Origin: CAYQTL01 sp964420405
GTDB lineage: Bacteria > Acidobacteriota > Thermoanaerobaculia > Thermoanaerobaculales > Sulfomarinibacteraceae
Length of the DNA: 32,284 bases
Reading direction: 5' to 3'
Assembly (NCBI GenBank): GCA_964420405.1
Contig: CAYQTL010000057.1
Span: forward strand, 1-32,284
Within the stretch, counting starts at the first letter, position 1. The number at the start of each line of letters is the position of its first letter. Below are positions 1 through 8,618 of the stretch, in pieces. The notes below the pieces were generated by a model. It did no database searches. It saw nothing but the letters and a program-made list of their open reading frames with translations, and was not told the DNA's origin. A program made the translations under genes and the position numbers.

Positions 1-2723
1 AGGACGCCGGTCATGGTGCCGCCGCCGGCCTGGGCCGGGAGGGAGGCCTCGACCTTGACCGGCACGTGGGGCGGCTCGGAGGCGATCCAGACCGTCTGGC
101 CGCCGCCCATGTCGTCGAGCGGCTCCACCTCGAGCCGCACGGACTCGAAGGTGCCGGCCGGGACCTCCACCGACTCGGTGCCGGCCGCCTGCACCGACCA
201 CACGCGGACCTTCTGGGACTGCAGGTCGAAGGTCCGGAAGGTCGCCGGGAGACCCTGGTCCGGGGGCAGCGCCGCCAGGGCCAGCCGGAGAGCCTCGTCG
301 CTGGGCCACACGGGCGCGTCGAGGGCGACGGACAGCGGCATCTCCTGGGCGCCCATGGCCATCTTCCCGGTGACGGCGTCGTCGCCGTACTCGAGGTTCA
401 CCTGCATCGGTCCCTGCGAGGCGGTGCGGGAGACCGGCCGGAGGCGCTCGTCGAGGAGGAAGGTGTCGGCGCCCTCGCCCATGGGGCTCGTCGCCTCCGA
501 GACCACCGTCCAGCCGGCCTTCCCGTCGCCCTCCGACCTCGCCACCGAGACGGTGCTCTGGATCTCGAGCTCCCGCCCGCCCATGGCGAGGGTGGTGGTG
601 TAGCCGAGGGTCACGGGGGCCACCCGGGAGAGGTCGGGCTCGGGCAGGGCGGCGGTCGTCGCCGCGTCGAGACCCTCGTCGCGCACCGGCATCTCGACCG
701 TCGCCGGGTCGACGGTGATCTCGGCGATCCGCTTCTCGACCTCGGGCAGGGCGCCCTTCTGGTAGCGGCCGCCGACGTGCCCGGCGAGGAACTCCTCGAT
801 GATCGCGAACATCGCGAGCCGGTTCTCGCGGCCGGCGAAGCCGTGCCCCTCGTCGGGCGCGACGACGTACTCGACGGGGTGCTCGAGCTCGCGCAGGGCG
901 ACCACGATCTGGTCCGACTCGGCCTTCTTCACCCGCGGGTCGTTGGCGCCCTGGATGACCAGCAGGGGATCGTTGATGTTGGTGGCGAAGTTCAACGGCG
1001 ACTGGGCCTCGAGGCGCTGGCGGTCCTCGGGGTCGCCGGGATCGCCGACCCGCTTGTAGAACATCTTGCGGATCGGTCCCCAGTACGGCGGGATCGAGTC
1101 GAGCAGCGTGATGATGTTGGACGGCCCGACGATGGACACCCCCGCGGCGTAGACGTCCGGGGTGAAGGCGAGGCCTGCGAGGGTCGCGTAGCCGCCGTAG
1201 GAGCCGCCCATGATCACGATCCGCTCCGGGTCGGCGACCTTGCTCTCGACGAGGTACTTCGCGGCGTCGGTCAGGTCGTGCTGCATGAACCCGGTGCCCC
1301 ACTCGAGGTTGCCCGCGTTCAGGAACGCCTTGCCGTAGCCGGTCGAGCCGCGGAAGTTGGGCTGCAGCACCGCGTAGCCCCGGTTGGCCAGGAACTGGGC
1401 GATCGGGTCGTAGCCCCACGTGTCGCGGGCCCACGGGCCGCCGTGGGGCAGGATGATGGTCGGCAGGCCGGTCTCCGCGGCCCCCTTCGGCACGGTGAGG
1501 TAGGCCGGGATCTCGAGACCGTCGCGGGCGGTGTAGCGGACCGCGCGCATCGGAGCGAGGTGCTCAGTCGGGAGCTCCGGCCGCGACGTGTAGAGCTTCT
1601 CGACCTTCCCGGTGCTTCTGCGGTACAGGTAGACCGAGCCGGGATCCACGTCGCGGCTCACAGAGACCAGCATGGTCCCCATGTTTTCGGTGGTGCTCAT
1701 CAGACCCAGCTCGCCATCGGGGACCTGGGCGCGGACCCGCTGGAGGTCCTTCGCGAACGTCTCGTCCTTCGGGTAGATGCGCACGCGGTCACCGACGTAC
1801 ACCGTGGCGATCAGCTCCTCGGTGGCGTCGGAGAAGATCGCCCCGCCGAAGTCGACCTCACCCTCGGGATCGGACTCGACCAGCTCGGTGTTCCCGGTCG
1901 CGGCGTCCATCAGCATGAGCCGGATCAAGTCGACGTCGTCACCGCGGTTGCTCTGGATGTAGACCCGCTTGCCGTCCTTGTGGAACGCCACCGGCAGGCA
2001 GCTCTCCTCGAAGGTGCAGCGGTACAGCGACTCGCCGAGCGTGCCGTCGGCCACCCGCAGCATCTCGCTGCCGCCGTCCTCGGTCTGGCGCCAGGCGAGG
2101 CGGACGGTGCCGGAGTGGTCGGTGACCCAGGCCGCGACGTTGGCCTCGTTGGTGATCAGAAGCTCGCGTTCGCCGGTCGCGATGGCGACGCGGTAGACGT
2201 CGTGCAGCGCCGGGTCGCGGTCGTTGAGGCCGACGACGATGTGCCCCGGGGTCTTCTCGGGCACCGCGTAGATCATCGCGCGCACGTCCTCGTAGGGTGT
2301 GAGGTTGCGGGCCGGGGGAACGCCGGTGGCGGCCTCGGGCTCCGCCTTCGGGTCGACCGCGTACACGTGGAAGTTCTCGTTGCCGCCCTTGTCCTGGACG
2401 TAGAGCAGGTAGCGGCTGTCCTCGCTCCAGAAGTAGCCGCTCACCGGACGCTCGGTGTCGGCGGTCATGGGCCGGGCGGCGTCGAACGGCTCGCCGGCCT
2501 TCTTGACCCAGATGTTCATCACGTCCCGGTACGGCTGGCGGAACGAGATCCACCGCCCGTCCGGGGAGATCTGGGCGCCGGCGATCTGCGGGTCGCCGAA
2601 GAACACGTCCCGGTCGATCAGGGGTGGTGGACCGGCTTTCTCGGCCGCGATCGCCGGAGCGGTGGCGGCCACGAGAAGCGCGACGAGTCCGAGCAAGCGG
2701 ATCAGGCGGCTGGTGACGGACAT
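1..2723 (-). CDS. Exported S9 (prolyl oligopeptidase family) serine peptidase, C-terminus cut off by window edge
   Basis: The reading frame is open from the ATG at 2723 to the left edge (about 907 residues without a stop), so the gene is partial. An n-region followed by a hydrophobic stretch ending in APAIAA gives a Sec signal peptide of about 27 residues. Residues ~40-390 form a beta-propeller-like region. The hydrolase domain follows, with the nucleophile in GGSYGGY (Ser508), the acid in GANDPRVKK (Asp595) and the base in DEGHGF (His627), the order expected for family S9 peptidases. These exported enzymes cleave short peptides. After the hydrolase domain come at least 230 further residues of beta-rich sequence not usual for S9 peptidases and resembling DUF3108-type domains (tentative). 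The start is fixed by AAAGGAGAG about 8 bases upstream. Family certain; substrate unknown. Confidence 0.93.
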   Translation of the reverse strand, partial: MSVTSRLIRLLGLVALLVAATAPAIAAEKAGPPPLIDRDVFFGDPQIAGAQISPDGRWISFRQPYRDVMNIWVKKAGEPFDAARPMTADTERPVSGYFWSEDSRYLLYVQDKGGNENFHVYAVDPKAEPEAATGVPPARNLTPYEDVRAMIYAVPEKTPGHIVVGLNDRDPALHDVYRVAIATGERELLITNEANVAAWVTDHSGTVRLAWRQTEDGGSEMLRVADGTLGESLYRCTFEESCLPVAFHKDGKRVYIQSNRGDDVDLIRLMLMDAATGNTELVESDPEGEVDFGGAIFSDATEELIATVYVGDRVRIYPKDETFAKDLQRVRAQVPDGELGLMSTTENMGTMLVSVSRDVDPGSVYLYRRSTGKVEKLYTSRPELPTEHLAPMRAVRYTARDGLEIPAYLTVPKGAAETGLPTIILPHGGPWARDTWGYDPIAQFLANRGYAVLQPNFRGSTGYGKAFLNAGNLEWGTGFMQHDLTDAAKYLVESKVADPERIVIMGGSYGGYATLAGLAFTPDVYAAGVSIVGPSNIITLLDSIPPYWGPIRKMFYKRVGDPGDPEDRQRLEAQSPLNFATNINDPLLVIQGANDPRVKKAESDQIVVALRELEHPVEYVVAPDEGHGFAGRENRLAMFAIIEEFLAGHVGGRYQKGALPEVEKRIAEITVDPATVEMPVRDEGLDAATTAALPEPDLSRVAPVTLGYTTTLAMGGRELEIQSTVSVARSEGDGKAGWTVVSEATSPMGEGADTFLLDERLRPVSRTASQGPMQVNLEYGDDAVTGKMAMGAQEMPLSVALDAPVWPSDEALRLALAALPPDQGLPATFRTFDLQSQKVRVWSVQAAGTESVEVPAGTFESVRLEVEPLDDMGGGQTVWIASEPPHVPVKVEASLPAQAGGGTMTGV

Positions 2724-2855
2724 GACGAGACTCTCCTTTCGCGGCGCTGACGGCCGTGAGCCTAGCATGACCGGTCCGCGGTACGGGCGTGGCGCATGGC
2801 TCCGCCCCGCCGGGGGCGGGGTGGCTTCCGGGGGGCGCGCAGCCGTCACGCGCTC

Positions 2856-3314
2856 TCAGCGATCGAATCGCACCTCGAGCCGGGCCGGCGGCCGACGCGC
2901 GGCGCCGGTGGTGCGGCTGCGGGCTCCCGACGGCTTCGCACCGACCAGCTCGAGGGCGGTGCGCTGCAGCACGTGGTTGCGGAAGGGCTTGACGAGGAAG
3001 GCGTCGATCAGGGGGTCGCCCGGGGGAAGCCGCGGGACGACGCCGCTCATCAGCAGCACCGGGAGCCTGCAGCGGGTGTTGCGCAGCTCTGCGCGGACGG
3101 TGATCCCGTCCACGCCGGGCATCATCACGTCGAGGACGGCGAGGTCGACCGCGTCGGGGCGCTCGCGGAAGAGTCGCAGCGCCGCCACCCCGTCGTCGAC
3201 GAGGTGGACCGCGAAGCCGACCTCCTGCAGCAGCAACGCGACGAGCTCGAGAAGCGTCGGGTCGTCCTCGGCGATGAGGACCGACGGCGGACCGGGGAGA
3301 TCCAGATCGTCCAT
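2856..3314 (-). CDS. Single-domain response regulator (receiver) with basic tail
   Basis: This 152-residue protein is a CheY-like receiver. VLIAEDD supplies the acidic pair Asp17/Asp18, LDVMMPG the phospho-accepting Asp62, LLMSG the switch Ser90 and LVKPF the conserved Lys109. After the receiver there is only an Arg-rich tail of about 35 residues with no DNA-binding or enzymatic output domain, so it probably acts by protein contact. GGAAGGAG lies upstream of the ATG. No histidine kinase is visible nearby, so the partner is unknown. It lies 132 bases downstream of the S9 peptidase start on the same strand and is divergent from the acyltransferase gene. Confidence 0.9.
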   Translation of the reverse strand: MDDLDLPGPPSVLIAEDDPTLLELVALLLQEVGFAVHLVDDGVAALRLFRERPDAVDLAVLDVMMPGVDGITVRAELRNTRCRLPVLLMSGVVPRLPPGDPLIDAFLVKPFRNHVLQRTALELVGAKPSGARSRTTGAARRPPARLEVRFDR

Positions 3315-3412
3315 GGCGCCGCTCCTTCCAGCGTCCCTTCGGCGGGATCCGCAGCCTCCCGAGGGTCACCCTCCGGCGCCGCCGCCGTCATCAGGGAATC
3401 CCCGAAAGACCG

Positions 3413-4621
3413 ATGGGATCGCCGGTGGAGCCGCGCCGGCGCGGAACGGCTGCCGGAGCGGGGCTGTTCGAGCCGGTGATGGCCCAGGACGAGCAGGACG
3501 AGAGGGGTCGGCAGGGAGACGAGGAGCGCGGCGCCGGGCGGACCGGAGCGGAGTGGTCCTTTGGACGCGTCGTCTGGATCGACCGGGTCCGGGTGCTGTC
3601 GATCGCCGCCGTCGTGCTGCTCCACAGCGCTGCGCCGTTGTTGTTGGAGTTCGGGGAGTCGGGATCTGTCCGGTGGTGGGCGGGCAACCTCTACGACGCG
3701 TCCGTCCGCTGGTCGGTGCCGGTGTTCGTGATGGTCAGCGGGGCGTTGCTTCTCGGCCGCGCCGGCCGCGAGCCGCTCCGGGCGTTTCTCCGCCGGCGGT
3801 TCGCCCGGGTCGCGATCCCGTTCGTCGCGTGGAGCGTGGTGTACTTCTACTGGCAGCCGTTGCTCTGGGACATCGACCGCCCGACGGCGAACCTCGTTCC
3901 AGAGCTTCTGGCGGGCCCGATCTCGTTCCACCTCTGGTTCGTGTACATGCTCCTCGGGCTGTACCTGCTGGCGCCGCTGCTGGGGGCGTTCCTGGATGTC
4001 GCCCGTCCGAGGCTGGCCGCCTACGCGGTGGGCGTGTGGCTGCTGGGGGCGTCGGTCCTCCCCATGGCGGAGCGCCTCGTGGGCCTCGAGACGTGGTTCT
4101 CGCCGGAGCGCGAGAACAGCCCGCTGATGCTGGTCGGGTACTTCCTGCTCGGCCCGATCCTCGCCCGCCGGGAGCTGCCCGGGCGGGGCGCTCGGTACGC
4201 GGCGCCCGCGCTGGTGCTCGCGGTCGCGTTCACGGCCGCGTCGACCTACCTGCTCACCGCCGCCGCCGGCGGGGACTACCAACCGCTGTTCTACGAGTAC
4301 TACAGCCTCAACGTGGTGGTGATGTCGGCGGCGGTCTTCGTGCTCGCCAAGGGCGGCGGCGGCAGCCGCGGCGACGGGGAGGCGGCCGGACGACGCGCGA
4401 GATGGTGGCGGGCGATGTCGGGGCGGGTGTTCGGCATCTACCTCGTCCACGTCGCCGTGCTCGACGTCCTCACGCAAGGTGTGCTCGGCTTCACTCTCGA
4501 CGAGAGCACCGGCCACCCGGTTGTCGCGGTGCCTGTGCTCGCCGCGGCCACCTTCACGCTGTCCTGCGCGGTGGTGATCGTGCTCGAACGGGTTCCGGGG
4601 GTCCGGCGTGTCCTGCTGTGA
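3413..4621 (+). CDS. Acyltransferase-3 family integral membrane protein
   Basis: The protein has about ten hydrophobic helices and the acyltransferase-3 signature R-X10-H (Arg60...His71, in RVRVLSIAAVVLLH), as in OafA/WecH-type enzymes that move acyl groups onto surface sugars or other acceptors across the membrane. The motif PVFVMVSGALLLGR after the second helix is also typical. The acceptor cannot be told from sequence. The N-terminal ~50 residues are hydrophilic and low in complexity; an in-frame ATG at 3479 could be the true start, and neither start has a convincing ribosome site. The downstream hydrolase gene starts 52 bases after the stop, so co-transcription is likely. Confidence 0.88.
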   Translation: MGSPVEPRRRGTAAGAGLFEPVMAQDEQDERGRQGDEERGAGRTGAEWSFGRVVWIDRVRVLSIAAVVLLHSAAPLLLEFGESGSVRWWAGNLYDASVRWSVPVFVMVSGALLLGRAGREPLRAFLRRRFARVAIPFVAWSVVYFYWQPLLWDIDRPTANLVPELLAGPISFHLWFVYMLLGLYLLAPLLGAFLDVARPRLAAYAVGVWLLGASVLPMAERLVGLETWFSPERENSPLMLVGYFLLGPILARRELPGRGARYAAPALVLAVAFTAASTYLLTAAAGGDYQPLFYEYYSLNVVVMSAAVFVLAKGGGGSRGDGEAAGRRARWWRAMSGRVFGIYLVHVAVLDVLTQGVLGFTLDESTGHPVVAVPVLAAATFTLSCAVVIVLERVPGVRRVLL

Positions 4622-4657
4622 CCGGCGGTTTCCCCGGGCGCGGCACCGGCGCGGCCG

Positions 4658-4666
4658 GAGAGAGGA
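4658..4666 (+). promoter_or_regulatory. Ribosome binding site that decides the GTG start at 4674
   Basis: GAGAGAGGA sits seven bases ahead of the GTG. It supports this start over the in-frame ATG at 4608, which has no such site. Confidence 0.5.
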
Positions 4667-4673
4667 TGGTCTC

Positions 4674-5729
4674 GTGACGCCGACGCTCGCGACGTGCTTC
4701 ATGACAATCGCGATGTTGCTCGGGTGTGGAGCGTCGTCGGGAGCGGGCGAGGCGGAGCCGGTCCCCCGGTTCACCACCTTCATGGAGCTCGCGGAGTCGC
4801 CGCTCTCGGACCTTCCGAAGATGGAGGCATGGCGGCAGGAGGTGCCCGGCATCCGCGAGGTGCGCATCTCGTCGAGCGCGGACGGCAGCGAGCAGCCGGC
4901 GCTGTTCTACGACTCGGGCAGCGACCGGCGCAAGCCGCTGCTCGTGGTGCTGCACAGCTGGACCGCGGACTACCGGCAGCACTTCAGCATCCCCTACGGA
5001 GCGTGGGCGGCCGCGAACGACTGGGTCCTCGTCCATCCCAACTACCGCGGCGACTTCGACCGGCCCGAGGCGACCCTGTCGGAGCTCGCCGTTTCGGACG
5101 TGCTCGACGCGCTCCGGTGGGCGCGCGAGCACGCCCGGATCGACTCCGACCGGGTCTACCTCGCCGGCTTCTCCGGCGGCGCCGCCGCCGTCCTGACGAT
5201 GGTCGGCAGGCGGCCCGAGCTGTGGACGGCGGCCGTGGCGTGGGTTCCCGTCTACGACCTGGTGGAATGGTGGGGAACGATCCGCGAGCACGACGACCTG
5301 CACTACGCAGCCAACATCGTCGCCTCGTGCGGTGGCGAGCCACGTGCGGGGACGCAGGCCGAGCGGGAGTGCCGCCGGCGCAGCCCCAGCAGCTACCTCG
5401 AGCAGGCCCGCGGCACGGGTGTCGAGGTGCTGATCGCGACGGGCGTGGACGACTGGTTCGTCCCGCCGTCCCACGCGCTGCGCGCGTTCAACGCCCTCGC
5501 CCTGCCCGAGGGAAGGCTGAGCATGGACGAGATCGAGGCCATCTCGGTCGACGGTCGCATCCCCGAGTCGCTGGACGGCGAGGCCGAGAACCCCCTGTTC
5601 GACGCTGCCGGCAAGGAGCTCCTGCTCGAGCGGACCTCGGGCCAGGCTGTGCTGTGGGTGTTCGAGGGCTCCCACGACGTGGTCTACAACGCCGGCCTGC
5701 GATGGCTGGCGGGCAGGGAGGGCCGGTGA
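4674..5729 (+). CDS. Lipoprotein alpha/beta hydrolase (prolyl-oligopeptidase-like or esterase)
   Basis: The protein has 351 residues. I chose the GTG at 4674 because AGAGGA lies seven bases upstream and because it gives a short signal sequence ending in a lipobox (MLLGC), predicting an outer-membrane or periplasmic lipoprotein. An upstream in-frame ATG at 4608 would add 22 basic residues and overlap the acyltransferase gene. Catalytic residues are visible as GFSGG (Ser167), VDDWF (Asp259 or Asp260) and GSHD (His334). LVVLHSWTADYRQ supplies the oxyanion-hole region. The substrate may be an ester or peptide. The stop overlaps the start of the next gene by four bases, so the hydrolase and the VanX-like dipeptidase are translationally coupled. 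Confidence 0.87.
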   Translation: MTPTLATCFMTIAMLLGCGASSGAGEAEPVPRFTTFMELAESPLSDLPKMEAWRQEVPGIREVRISSSADGSEQPALFYDSGSDRRKPLLVVLHSWTADYRQHFSIPYGAWAAANDWVLVHPNYRGDFDRPEATLSELAVSDVLDALRWAREHARIDSDRVYLAGFSGGAAAVLTMVGRRPELWTAAVAWVPVYDLVEWWGTIREHDDLHYAANIVASCGGEPRAGTQAERECRRRSPSSYLEQARGTGVEVLIATGVDDWFVPPSHALRAFNALALPEGRLSMDEIEAISVDGRIPESLDGEAENPLFDAAGKELLLERTSGQAVLWVFEGSHDVVYNAGLRWLAGREGR

Positions 5730-6484
5730 CGAGCCCCGCAGCGCGGTGGTTGCTCGTCGTGACGCTGGCGGTGCCACAGCTCGTCGCCGCACAGGCCGTG
5801 CCGGGCCCGGCGCCCGAGGAGCTGCCGCCACCGGCGGGCGAGCTCGAGGCGCGTCTGCGAGAGCGAGGGATGGTGGACGTCCGGGCCCTCGACCCCACCA
5901 TCGCCTGCGAGCTGAAGTACTCGTCCACCGACAACTTCATGGGTCGGGACGTGTACGGGGACGTGGACCAGTGCTTCCTCCTCGCGCAGGCGGCCGTGCG
6001 GCTCGCGGTGGCCAGCTCCGAGCTGCGGAGCCGCCGGCCGGACCACCGCCTGCTGGTCGTCGACGGCCTGCGTCCCCGTGAGGTCCAGCGGAGGATGTGG
6101 GCGCTGGTGGCCGGCACCCCGCAGCAGCCGTACGTCGCGAACCCGCGGCCGGGCTCGATGCACAACCACGGTGCCGCGGTGGACCTCACGATCGTCGACG
6201 GCGACGGCCGCCGGCTCGACATGGGTACGCCGATGGACCACTTCGGCCCCCTCGCCCAGCCGCGGCTGGAGCGGCAGTACCTCGAGAGGGGCGCTCTCAC
6301 GGCCGAGCAGGTGGCGAACCGCCTCCTGCTGCGCGAGGTGATGGCGAAGGCGGGATTCCGCGTGCTGCCGATCGAGTGGTGGCACTTCGACGCCTGGGAC
6401 ACGGAGTTCGTCCGGCGCCACTTCCCGATCGTCGAGGCCTTCGGGTGCGGCGCCGCGGCGGAGTCAGGAGCCGAGGAGCCGTGA
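5726..6484 (+). CDS. Exported VanX/DdpX-like D-alanyl-D-alanine dipeptidase (M15D)
   Basis: This 252-residue protein has an N-terminal signal peptide (hydrophobic residues 8-22, cleavage near AAQA). It carries the zinc site of M15D peptidases: SMHNHGAAVD gives His146 and Asp153, and IEWWHF gives the catalytic Glu217 and ligand His220. The conserved Arg116 appears in DGLRP. The family hydrolyses D-Ala-D-Ala. The exported location argues for peptidoglycan turnover or recycling rather than the cytoplasmic VanX resistance role, and no vanH/vanA ligase genes are present. The GTG start overlaps the preceding stop (GTGA) and is preceded by GGGAGG, indicating coupling to the lipoprotein hydrolase. 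Confidence 0.92.
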   Translation: MTSPAARWLLVVTLAVPQLVAAQAVPGPAPEELPPPAGELEARLRERGMVDVRALDPTIACELKYSSTDNFMGRDVYGDVDQCFLLAQAAVRLAVASSELRSRRPDHRLLVVDGLRPREVQRRMWALVAGTPQQPYVANPRPGSMHNHGAAVDLTIVDGDGRRLDMGTPMDHFGPLAQPRLERQYLERGALTAEQVANRLLLREVMAKAGFRVLPIEWWHFDAWDTEFVRRHFPIVEAFGCGAAAESGAEEP

Positions 6485-6527
6485 ACGGCCAGGAGGCATC
6501 CCGGCCGCCCGTGCCGGGGTGGCGCCC

Positions 6528-7694
6528 TCAGCCTTCCTGCTTCCCGGTCGTGTCGTCGTCGTCGCCGCCTCCGGCCGGAGGTCTCTCGGCCGGGAACATG
6601 TCGCGCAGCGGGCCGACCAGATCCGCGAGGGAGGACCGCAGGACTCCCGGGTCTCCTCCCCGCGGACGACGCGGCGGCGGCCCTCCCGGACCACGCCCCC
6701 GGCCCCCGCCCGGCGCGCCCCTGTCCCGCTTTCGCCCGTGCTCCCGAGGGGGACCGGAGTCGCCCGGCCGTCCTCCCGCGGCATGTCGCTGGCCCGCGAG
6801 GTGCTCGCGGCGACGCTCGAAGAACGGCTCCCGCGCCGCACGGAAGCGTTCCCAAAGCCGGTCCTCGAGGTCGCGGCCGGCCGATCCCGCCTGCTTCCAC
6901 TCCTCCATGAGGGCCTGCATCTGGTCGAAGGTGCCCTCGTAGTCGGTCGAAGGCGCCAGCTCCTCGGCCCGGGCGATGAGCCGCTCTTTGACCTCCCGCG
7001 CCTCGCCGCGGCTGCGCTTCAGCTCCGCGAAGTGGGCGTTACGACGGTTGAAGAACGTCCGCCGCGCTCCCTTGAAGCGCTGCCACAGGGCCTCGTCCTC
7101 GTCGCGGCCGGCCGAGCCGGCGAGCTTCCACTCCTGCATGAGCTCGTCGAAGGCCTCGCCGGCCGACTTCCAACTCGTCGTCTCGGCGAGGGCCTCGGCC
7201 CGTTCGACGAGCTCGGCCTTGGCCGACTGCCCGGCGGCCATCCTCTTCTCGATGCGCTCGATCTCGCCGTGGACCCGTCCGAGGAGGCTGTCGTAGTCGC
7301 CGATCGCCTCGGCATCGGCGACCCAGTGCACGAACGACTGCAGCGACTTGAGGTTCCGGACGAGGTTCCTGGACCGCCGCAGCTCCTTGCGCAGGGCCGC
7401 GTAGCGGTCCTCCAGCTCCTGGAACCGGAGCAACAGGCTCGCGATCGTGTCGGCGCGTTGGGACGGCGGGACCTGTGCCACGATCCGGTCCTCGTTGTAC
7501 CGTCCGGCGCGGACGTGGATCGCCCCCTCGTCGTCGATGTAGCCCCACTTCTCCCCGACGCGGAGCAGCGCCGCGAGATCCGGGACGCCCCCCGCCCGAG
7601 AGGCCGGAGGCGTCCGGCCCCCGTCCCCGCTCTCGTCGAGGTCGAGCGGCTCCGGGCCGTTGCCGTCGAGCACGTCGTCGCGTTCGTCGACCAT
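6528..7694 (-). CDS. DUF349 repeat coiled-coil protein
   Basis: A cytoplasmic, strongly charged, helical protein of 388 residues. Two clear DUF349 units share the pattern EWK-AGSAGRD-(D/E)LW-RF--AR--FF-RR--H (about 7080-7160 and 6830-6910 in the DNA). A segment near the N-terminus reads EKWGYIDDEGAIHVRAG and is followed by a long coiled coil. The last ~90 residues are a Gly/Arg/Pro-rich low-complexity tail ending in acidic residues. The molecular function of DUF349 proteins is not established. I prefer the ATG at 7694 because GGTGGGA precedes it; the frame stays open to an ATG at 7772. It converges with the VanX-like gene, 43 bases away. Confidence 0.82.
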   Translation of the reverse strand: MVDERDDVLDGNGPEPLDLDESGDGGRTPPASRAGGVPDLAALLRVGEKWGYIDDEGAIHVRAGRYNEDRIVAQVPPSQRADTIASLLLRFQELEDRYAALRKELRRSRNLVRNLKSLQSFVHWVADAEAIGDYDSLLGRVHGEIERIEKRMAAGQSAKAELVERAEALAETTSWKSAGEAFDELMQEWKLAGSAGRDEDEALWQRFKGARRTFFNRRNAHFAELKRSRGEAREVKERLIARAEELAPSTDYEGTFDQMQALMEEWKQAGSAGRDLEDRLWERFRAAREPFFERRREHLAGQRHAAGGRPGDSGPPREHGRKRDRGAPGGGRGRGPGGPPPRRPRGGDPGVLRSSLADLVGPLRDMFPAERPPAGGGDDDDTTGKQEG

Positions 7695-7888
7695 CGCATC
7701 CCACCCGTCGGCGGTCGGACCGCCGGAGGACGAGTGTACCTGGGCGGGCGCGAGGGCGGAACCGCCTCCCATGGGGTGCTCCCCGATTCCAGCGGCTGGG
7801 TGGCTGGGGTAGCTTCGGGGTCGAGCCGGCGACCGGCGGTGCCGACGATCCGGCGCCGCGGCCGGTCCGCCGGTGGAGGAGGAACCCG

Positions 7889-8551
7889 ATGGACGAGCAT
7901 CCGCCTGGAGCGATCCTGCAACGGGACGAGACGACCTACGCGATCGTACCCCGGACGCCGGTCGGCCTGCTGACCCCGGAGCATCTCGAGCGGCTGGCCG
8001 CGGTCGCGCGTACGTTCGAGATCCCGGTCATCAAGATCACGTCGGGCCAGCGGTTCGCACTGGTCGGCATCCGGCGGGAGGACCTGGACGGCGTCTGGAA
8101 GGACCTGGGTATGGACGCCGGCCGGGCGGTCGAGCTGTGTCTGCACTACGTCCAGGCGTGTCCGGGAACGACAGTCTGCAAGTACGGCCTGCAGGACTCG
8201 CTGGGCCTGGGCGCGAAGATCGAGGAGTTCTTCCTCGGCATGGAGCTACCGGCGAAGGTGAAGATCGGGGTCTCCGGCTGCCCGTTCTGCTGCGGCGAGA
8301 GCTTCGTGCGGGACATCGGCGTGTTCGGCAAGCGCACCGGCTGGAACCTCGTGGTCGGCGGCAGCTCGGCGCGGCGGGCGCGGGTCGGCGACCTGGTGTG
8401 CGGCCAGCTCTCCGAGGACGAGGTCATCCCGCTGGTCCGGCGGACTCTCGAGTTCTACCGGGACAACGCCAACCCCGGCGAGCGCATGGCGCGGTTCGTG
8501 GACCGCATCGGCGCCGAGGAGGTCAAGGACGTTCTCGACTGCCAGGACTGA
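7889..8551 (+). CDS. Stand-alone nitrite/sulfite reductase-type 4Fe-4S/siroheme domain protein
   Basis: A 220-residue protein with the paired cysteine motif of the siroheme-[4Fe-4S] half-domain: CPGTTVC (Cys91, Cys97) and GCPFCCGES (Cys131, Cys135, with extra Cys134). An N-terminal ferredoxin-like part (residues ~15-75, TPVGLLTPEHL ... IKITSGQRFAL) corresponds to the half-domain that precedes the cluster in NirB/sulfite reductases. It is much shorter than true reductases (500-800 residues), has no FAD or NAD domain, and has no electron-donor gene beside it. The reaction is therefore unknown; a redox or sulfur-metabolism role is an inference from the cofactor site. The start is set by GGAGGAGGAA five bases upstream. 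Confidence 0.9.
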   Translation: MDEHPPGAILQRDETTYAIVPRTPVGLLTPEHLERLAAVARTFEIPVIKITSGQRFALVGIRREDLDGVWKDLGMDAGRAVELCLHYVQACPGTTVCKYGLQDSLGLGAKIEEFFLGMELPAKVKIGVSGCPFCCGESFVRDIGVFGKRTGWNLVVGGSSARRARVGDLVCGQLSEDEVIPLVRRTLEFYRDNANPGERMARFVDRIGAEEVKDVLDCQD

Positions 8552-8618
8552 GGGAGGGGATCGGACCGCCCGACGGCAGCCATCGCGGGTCCGAGTGCCC
8601 CTCCGCCGGTCGGCCGGA

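Noticed and set aside
66..2750. Long plus-strand open frame (894 residues) opposite the S9 peptidase
   Set aside because: It is the antisense shadow of a certain gene in GC-rich DNA; the translation is Arg/Val/Gly/Leu-rich without domains.
1939..3369. Minus-strand open frame spanning the S9 start and the response regulator
   Set aside because: It is out of frame with both recognisable proteins and is Arg/Pro-rich without motifs.
5726..6484. Glycopeptide-resistance interpretation of the VanX-like gene
   Set aside because: The protein is exported and no VanH, VanA/B ligase, VanR or VanS gene is nearby, so cell-wall turnover fits better.
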